Below, piece after piece: positions 58,928 through 64,000 of a stretch of DNA of 64,000 bases (position 1 is the first letter of the stretch; each line of letters starts with the position of its first letter). The notes under the pieces are model-generated. The model did not search any database and was not told the DNA's origin. It worked only from the letters and a program-made list of their open reading frames with translations. The stretch is from Natrarchaeobius chitinivorans (GTDB lineage: Archaea; Halobacteriota; Halobacteria; Halobacteriales; Natrialbaceae), in NCBI RefSeq assembly GCF_003841505.1, contig NZ_REGA01000010.1, positions 89,767-153,766 on the forward strand, read 5' to 3'. The position numbers and the translations under genes are program-made.

Positions 58928-60325
58928 ATGAACTTCACACAGGCGATTCCCGATGTCCGATCGCCGGTTACCACGATCCTGGCGTCAGCATTACTCGGAG
59001 GAATCGTGTTTGCAGCCGCACCGGCCGATGGAGCCACGGCGAGGATGCTTGCGATTACTGTCTTCTGTATCGTACTCTGGATATTCACGCCGATTCCGCC
59101 ATCGTACACCGGCATAATCGGAATCGCTCTCATCGGGGTCACGTTTCCGATGGAGATCGCACTCGGAGGCTTTCACTCGCCGGCGACGTGGCTGATCGGG
59201 TTCGGATTACTCATGGGCGAAGCGACTCGCCGAAGCGGACTCGCAGCACAGGCCGGCCACTGGATAACCGCTCGAAGCGTTCCAGGCCACGTCCGGTCGG
59301 ATCCGGTCCGAACGTATCGGCGGCTGTTGCTTGCACTCGGACTGGGCGCGTACGCCCTGGCGCTATTTATCCCATCGGCGCTCGTGCGCGTGTTGTTGCT
59401 TGCACCAGTCCTCAAAGAAGCCGGGACGCTTTTCGATTCCAGACGCGCACGAATCGGTCTCTTTCTGGGTCCGCTTTTCGCGACCTTCTACGGATCGGTC
59501 GGAATACTCACGGCTGACCTTCCGAACATCATCATCACCGGAATCAGTTCGTCGATCGGAGATCACCCGGTTTCGTGGACCGAGTGGATCGTCCACATGT
59601 TCCCGATCATGGGCATCACCCGCGTTCTCGTCGTGATCGGGATCGTCTACGTTCTGTACCGGCCGGAGCCGACCTCGACAGTACAACCACCCGACCTCGA
59701 GGGAACGGCGGTCGACGGGCGCCACCTCCGAATGCTCGCCTTTCTGTTCGTCGGCACCGCCGTGTGGATGACCGACTTCGTCCACGGCCTACACCCCGTC
59801 GTCGGCGCACTCGTGGTCGTCATCCTCGCGTTTTTACCGGGTGTTGGGATCGTCAACTTCGAAGAGGCCGTCTCTGACGTCGACTACTCGATCGTCTTCT
59901 TCGTCGCGTCGGTGCTGGCGATCGGCGAAGGACTCGCCTATACGGGATTCAGTGAAAACGCGGCGAACTATCTACTCGAGTGGATTCCACACGACGCGCC
60001 ACTCGCGGTAATACTCCTGTTTATCTTCTCCGCGACGCTGCTGCTCGCACTATTGATGGAGGGGCTGGCGGTTGCGAGCGTGCTGACGCCCGTCGTGATT
60101 CCGTACGCTGAAGCAGCAGGGTTGCCGCTTACCCCCGTCCTGATGGCTGAAGCGATGGCGCTTGGGACGTACTTTTTCCCCTATCAGTCGGCGGTCCTCA
60201 TTACGATCCTCGCCGAAGACGTCGTCGAGATGGGCGAACTGGTACGGACGACCGTGGTGTGTTCGGTAGCGACGATCGTACTCCTGGTTCCGCTACAGTT
60301 CGCTTATTTCACCCTCCTGTACTAA
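58928..60325 (+). CDS. SLC13/DASS-family anion transporter
   Basis: A 465-residue carrier with about 11 spans. Family features are the Pro-rich IPPSYTGIIGIALIG, the first repeat TWLIGFGLLMGEATRRSGL, the SNT-like segment ILTADLPNIIITG and the C-terminal FPYQSAVLITI. Members move dicarboxylates, sulfate or other anions with Na+, which fits a high-salt lifestyle. The start MNFTQAIPDVRSPVTT follows an A/T-rich run. The next gene on the same strand is an amidase, 156 bases away. Confidence 0.85.
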   Translation: MNFTQAIPDVRSPVTTILASALLGGIVFAAAPADGATARMLAITVFCIVLWIFTPIPPSYTGIIGIALIGVTFPMEIALGGFHSPATWLIGFGLLMGEATRRSGLAAQAGHWITARSVPGHVRSDPVRTYRRLLLALGLGAYALALFIPSALVRVLLLAPVLKEAGTLFDSRRARIGLFLGPLFATFYGSVGILTADLPNIIITGISSSIGDHPVSWTEWIVHMFPIMGITRVLVVIGIVYVLYRPEPTSTVQPPDLEGTAVDGRHLRMLAFLFVGTAVWMTDFVHGLHPVVGALVVVILAFLPGVGIVNFEEAVSDVDYSIVFFVASVLAIGEGLAYTGFSENAANYLLEWIPHDAPLAVILLFIFSATLLLALLMEGLAVASVLTPVVIPYAEAAGLPLTPVLMAEAMALGTYFFPYQSAVLITILAEDVVEMGELVRTTVVCSVATIVLLVPLQFAYFTLLY

Positions 60326-60481
60326 GACCGAATTCGTTGCAGGCACTCGGACGCAGAATAGTTTTCCCATTTGGTATTGGTGCATTTATGTAATATGGGT
60401 GATAAAAAAAGAGTTATCGGCCGGTACCGGACCGCGATATGGTACCAGTATCGTTATACGGTTGGTTCGCCATCCGGTGGT

Positions 60482-61945
60482 ATGGTCGAAAGGACACCGC
60501 CGGGTTCGGCGACGGAACTTGCCGAAGCGATCCGATCGGGAGAGACGTGTCCGATCGAAACTGTCGATGCGTGTCTGGAACGAATTGAGCAGCGGAATAA
60601 TCGGACGAACGCCTTCGTCGACGTCTACTCGTCGGATGCACGGGAAAAGGCAAAGGAAGCGGCTGCTGCCGTCGACCGCGGCGACTCTCTCGGACCACTA
60701 CACGGGGTCCCAATCGCAATCAAGGACCTTTTCGATCTCAAAGCAGACGTACGATGTACGTTCGGATCGATACCGTTCGAGTCGTTTGTTCCCAAACACA
60801 CAAGCACGCACGTGGCGCGACTCGAGCGTGCGGGCGCGATCGTCGTTGGCAAGACTAACACGTCGGAGTTCGGCCACAGCCTCGTAACCGACAATCGCCT
60901 GTTTGGGCCCACGTCGACGCCGTTTGACTTAGAACGGAACGCCGGCGGCTCCTCCGGCGGTAGCGCGGCCGCAGTCGCCGATGGCCTCGTCCCAATCGCA
61001 CAGGGATCAGATGCAGGCGGTTCGGTCAGGGTACCCGCGGCCTGCTGTGGTGTCGTCGGCGTCAAGCCGACGTTCGGGCTCGTCGCCCAACCGATGCGAC
61101 CAGATGCGTTCTTGGCCGACACACCGTTCGTCCATGTCGGTCCAATAGCTCGAACCGTTCAAGACGCTGCAACAATGCTTTCAGTGCTCGTCGGACCCGA
61201 CCCAGCCGATCCCTTCTCGGTACCGACGCCCGACCTCGATCTCCAGTCGGCCCCTCAGAAGTCGATCGACGGGTTCACGATTGGCTACCTCCCGACGATC
61301 GGAGACCTTCCAGTCACCAACTCAGTAGCCGAGACGACCGAGTCGGCTGTCCAGGCCTTGGTGACAGCCGGGGCAACCGTCGAACGGGCGACCCTGGATC
61401 TCGACCTCGACCACGCGGAACTGAGCGGGATCTGGCGTCGCCAGATGGGCACTCTGTATCATTCGGTGCTCGAGGGGTTTGCCGCGGGCGGCACCGACGT
61501 CTTCCAAGATCGTCGACCGGACTTGACGCCGAGCTTTCGCGACATGCTCACGGAGACGGCCGACCGTACCGCTCTGGAACTCAAACGCGATGACCGCAAG
61601 CGAACACGCGTCTACGATGCGATCCAGTCGGCTCTCTCGACGTACGATCTGCTCGTCACTCCGACGACCGCCACCACCCCCCCAGAAAACAACCCTAGCG
61701 ACGTTACGACCGGGCCCGACTCACTCGAGGGCGTTTCGCTCGACCCGCTGACCGGGTGGTGTCTCACCCACCCGCTCAACTTCACGGGCCACCCTGCGGC
61801 GTCCGTACCGGCCGGCGAGACGTCCGACGGACTGCCCGTCGGCCTCCAGATCGTCGGCGATCGATTCGAAGACGACGCGGTTCTCGCGGCGGCTGGTGCC
61901 CTCGAACGCCACGATCCCTGGATCGATTCCTACCCCGACGAGTGA
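60482..61945 (+). CDS. Amidase (amidase signature family)
   Basis: A 487-residue Ser hydrolase with the Ser-cisSer-Lys triad: Lys81 (IAIKDLFD), Ser157 (GGSSGGSAAAV) and Ser181 (GSDAGGSVRVPA). The start at 60482 (MVERTPPGSATELAEAI) is chosen because the upstream extension is basic. Members hydrolyse amides or acyl-amides, and the substrate is unknown. It sits between an anion carrier and an acyl-CoA synthetase on the same strand, suggesting uptake of an acyl amide, its hydrolysis and then activation of the acid (inference). Confidence 0.88.
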   Translation: MVERTPPGSATELAEAIRSGETCPIETVDACLERIEQRNNRTNAFVDVYSSDAREKAKEAAAAVDRGDSLGPLHGVPIAIKDLFDLKADVRCTFGSIPFESFVPKHTSTHVARLERAGAIVVGKTNTSEFGHSLVTDNRLFGPTSTPFDLERNAGGSSGGSAAAVADGLVPIAQGSDAGGSVRVPAACCGVVGVKPTFGLVAQPMRPDAFLADTPFVHVGPIARTVQDAATMLSVLVGPDPADPFSVPTPDLDLQSAPQKSIDGFTIGYLPTIGDLPVTNSVAETTESAVQALVTAGATVERATLDLDLDHAELSGIWRRQMGTLYHSVLEGFAAGGTDVFQDRRPDLTPSFRDMLTETADRTALELKRDDRKRTRVYDAIQSALSTYDLLVTPTTATTPPENNPSDVTTGPDSLEGVSLDPLTGWCLTHPLNFTGHPAASVPAGETSDGLPVGLQIVGDRFEDDAVLAAAGALERHDPWIDSYPDE

Positions 61946-62097
61946 TCGATCCACCTCGGTTTCCTACCCACCGACCGAATCCCTGAATTTTTGGCATGTT
62001 GGCGCTTTCCACTCACTTGGAAGGCCGATCCGTTCGAAAGTTAAACGACTGCGGAGAGTCGTACCGCGAGACATCAGCTATACGTACCAGTGCGTTC

Positions 62098-63690
62098 ATG
62101 ATAGAGCAAATGCAGCCCCTCGAAAGCTGGACGGTTCCGAACCTGTTCGAACAGGCCGTATCCCGCACGCCGGAGGCCACAGCGATCGTGGATCTAGAAA
62201 CGGGACGTGAGTACACCTACGCGGAACTAGATGCGGAGACCGCCGCGATCGCCAGCTGGTTCGCCGAGCAAGGAATTGGGAAAGGTGATCGAGTTGCCAT
62301 CTGTCTGAAAAACCGGCCCGAACACATCCTGACGGTACTCGCAACCCAACGAATTGGGGCCATCGCTGTCCCCTTTAATTTCCGACTGGCTCCCGAAGGA
62401 ATTCGGTACACCCTCGAACACTGTCGGCCAGCGGCGTTCGTGTACGGTCCCGCAGTCGAGGCGACCGTTCGAACCTTGCGTCCTGACCTCGACGTCCCCA
62501 TCGAAACGTACGTTACGGTCGCAACGGACCCGCCGTCATTTGCCACTCCGTTCGAACGGCTCCCAGACGAAAAAGTGGGTGAAATGGACGTCCGGGTCGA
62601 TCCGGAAGATACGAGCGTCATCCTCTACAGTTCGGGCACTACCGGCCGTCCCAAGGGGATCGAGATCAACCACGCCGCTTCCGCGGCACGACCGGTTATC
62701 AATACCATCGGCCAACGATTCAGGCTACAGACGGAGTGTATGGTCGGCGTCATGCCCCTGTATCACACCGTTGGTCTCCACGGGGTAGTCCTGACCATGG
62801 TCGCACTTAGCGGGACAGTCCTTACCCTACACGATTTCGAGCCGGAGGCTGTTCTCGACGCAATCGACGAACACGGCGTCACCGCATTACACGAAGCACC
62901 CACAATATTCCGGGCGCTGGTCGACAGTCCGGCGTGTAACCGAACCGACGCCGAGAGCATTCGAGTGCTCACCTACTCGGGAGCGCCGATGGAGTCGCCG
63001 TTGCTTTCCGAGGTGATCGATGCGTTCGACCCTGCTTTCGTCTCGAATCAGTACGGCTGTACGGAAGCGTTCGGCCCACTCGGACAGATCGACCTCCAGG
63101 ATCCGGATACCGCAGAGCCGGCGACCGACCCCACCTGGACCGGACCGACCAATATCATGCAGCAAACACGGATTGTCGATTCTGAGCGAAAGGACCCCGA
63201 TGCCGTTCTCGAGTCTGGAATGCACGGAGAACTCCTCATCAGCACTGCCTCCCCGACGATCTTCAGCGGCTACTGGAACGACTCCGAAGAAACCGAATCG
63301 GCGGTCCGTGACGGGTGGTTTTTTACCGGCGATATGGCCTACCGAACACCAGACGGCAATACCGTAATCACCGGTCGCGTCGACGACATGATCATTAGCG
63401 GCGGCGAGAACATCTATCCGGCAGCACTCGAAGACGTCCTCTCGGCCCACCCGGCGGTCGCCTCGGCTGCCGTGGTCGGAACTCCTGATGACAGGTGGGG
63501 GGAAGTACCTAAAGCCTACATCGTTCGGGCCGACCCAGTGACTGCAGACGAACTCGACGAGTGGTGTCTCAACCGGCCGGACCTCGCTGAATTCAAACGT
63601 CCCCGTGAATATGAGTTCGTCACGAACCTTCCCAGAAATCCGAGCGGCAAGATCAAACGGTACGAACTCCACGATTCCGATAACGAATGA
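62098..63690 (+). CDS. AMP-dependent acyl-CoA synthetase
   Basis: A 530-residue adenylate-forming enzyme. Motifs are VILYSSGTTGRPKG (P-loop-like A3), YGCTEAFGPLGQ (A5), GWFFTGDMAYRTPDG (A7), GRVDDMIISGGENIYP (A8) and NPSGKIKRYEL (A10, catalytic Lys). It activates a carboxylic acid to acyl-AMP, then acyl-CoA, and the chain length is not deducible. The start at 62098 (MIEQMQPLESWTV) is preferred, with MQPLESW at 62110 also possible. It follows the amidase by 152 bases on the same strand. Confidence 0.9.
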   Translation: MIEQMQPLESWTVPNLFEQAVSRTPEATAIVDLETGREYTYAELDAETAAIASWFAEQGIGKGDRVAICLKNRPEHILTVLATQRIGAIAVPFNFRLAPEGIRYTLEHCRPAAFVYGPAVEATVRTLRPDLDVPIETYVTVATDPPSFATPFERLPDEKVGEMDVRVDPEDTSVILYSSGTTGRPKGIEINHAASAARPVINTIGQRFRLQTECMVGVMPLYHTVGLHGVVLTMVALSGTVLTLHDFEPEAVLDAIDEHGVTALHEAPTIFRALVDSPACNRTDAESIRVLTYSGAPMESPLLSEVIDAFDPAFVSNQYGCTEAFGPLGQIDLQDPDTAEPATDPTWTGPTNIMQQTRIVDSERKDPDAVLESGMHGELLISTASPTIFSGYWNDSEETESAVRDGWFFTGDMAYRTPDGNTVITGRVDDMIISGGENIYPAALEDVLSAHPAVASAAVVGTPDDRWGEVPKAYIVRADPVTADELDEWCLNRPDLAEFKRPREYEFVTNLPRNPSGKIKRYELHDSDNE

Positions 63691-63834
63691 TAACCGCGTG
63701 TCGCAGTGAAAAAAGTCGGCAGCGTTGCATCCCGATCGATTCCGGTATACAGTCAATCCATCCGTTCTAGTTTAACAGATCGGGGTATCCAGAGACGCCA
63801 AGCTAGAATCGTCAGTAACTAGGAATGTGAGAAT

Positions 63835-63862
63835 CCGGTGGGAAGTGTGTACAAACCACCGG
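63835..63862 (+). repeat. Hairpin before the transposase start
   Basis: CCGGTGG (63835-63841) is complementary to CCACCGG (63856-63862), a perfect 7-base stem that ends 11 bases before the likely GTG start. It may be part of the insertion sequence's left end or hide the ribosome-binding site. Confidence 0.45.
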
Positions 63863-63873
63863 ACTCAGTAGTT

Positions 63874-64000
63874 GTGAACCGAATTCAAAGAGCGTTTCCA
63901 TCTGATGAGTTGCGCGAGCGTGCTCGCGCAACGAATCTCATCCAGCGAGAGCGGAAACTCGACGTCGTCGCGTTGTTTTACACGCTTTCACTCGGCTTCG
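63874..64000 (+). mobile_element. IS4-type (ISH8-like) transposase, 5' part cut by window edge
   Basis: The visible frame starts GTG and reads VNRIQRAFPSDELRERAR, then ATNLIQRERKLDVVALFYTL and SLGF. The block RKLDVVALFYTLSLGF is the N-terminal domain seen in IS4-family (ISH8-like) haloarchaeal transposases. The exact start is uncertain, because an in-frame GTG at 63838 is also possible. The right part and the right end are outside the window. Confidence 0.75.

Noticed and set aside
60371..60481. Earlier start for the amidase
   Set aside because: The extension is basic and aromatic-rich, unlike the acidic mature protein. The ATG at 60482 fits the family N-terminus.
1..64000. tRNA, rRNA or CRISPR array
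   Set aside because: I looked for acceptor-like stems with T-loops, rRNA blocks and regularly spaced repeats, and found none. A computed scan would be decisive.

Overview
The window is a stretch of a halophilic archaeon, most likely of the Natrialbales (Natrinema/Haloterrigena/Natronococcus-like). The support is high G+C, very acidic deduced proteins rich in Asp and Glu, A/T-rich TATA boxes about 25-30 bases before many start codons (leaderless transcription), twin-arginine lipoprotein signals on the binding proteins, and typical haloarchaeal families (NosD-F-Y, many UspA proteins, halobacterial transducer, DUF6159). The genus is inference. No rRNA, tRNA or CRISPR array was recognised.

Layout. 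1-2.8 kb: a nosD-nosF-nosY copper/maturation operon on the minus strand, with no nosZ in the window. 2.9-11 kb: stress genes, with five universal stress protein genes, DoxX, a GIDE-type membrane protein, a four-CBS protein and a half-size EamA transporter. 11-13 kb: a ParA ATPase plus partner gene with a repeat-rich, centromere-like region upstream. 13-14.8 kb: a DUF6159 membrane protein and a non-coding region that folds on paper into a strong multi-branched structure. 14.8-31.5 kb: a sugar-acid locus with a CUT1 ABC importer (binding protein, two permeases, ATPase), lactonase, enolase-superfamily dehydratase, mannonate dehydratase-like protein, GH88 hydrolase, two SDR dehydrogenases, creatininase-like amidohydrolase, IclR regulator and a SelA-like PLP enzyme. 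31.7-36.2 kb: a chemotaxis transducer, a small membrane protein and a HEAT-repeat protein. 36.3-45.5 kb: a five-gene Dpp/Opp-type ABC importer followed by a glycosidase-like protein and a GH9 enzyme. 45.6-46.8 kb: an overlapping HTH-PIN pair resembling a toxin-antitoxin module. 47-54.6 kb: three Gfo/Idh/MocA oxidoreductases, a TIM-barrel isomerase, a PIG-L deacetylase and a large metallo-beta-lactamase-fold protein. 55.4-63.7 kb: an MFS carrier, a thioesterase, an SLC13 carrier, an amidase and an acyl-CoA synthetase. The right edge cuts an IS4-type transposase.

How the genes fit together (inference). The two importers feed oligosaccharides or sugar acids. GH88, GH9 and the two glycosidase-like proteins shorten them. 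The SDRs, lactonase, UxuA-like and enolase-like dehydratases and the SelA-like enzyme could all lead to 2-keto-3-deoxygluconate-type intermediates. The IclR protein is a plausible local regulator. Downstream kinase and aldolase genes are not in the window.

The most unusual material is non-coding. There are five copies of an 83-84-base palindromic repeat and five copies of a second ~82-base palindromic repeat, two of which carry the stop codon of the neighbouring gene. There are also the structured region at 14.24-14.39 kb, the ACCTAAGGT/ACCTATTGT repeats at parA, and a 25-base-period tandem repeat at 35.1 kb.
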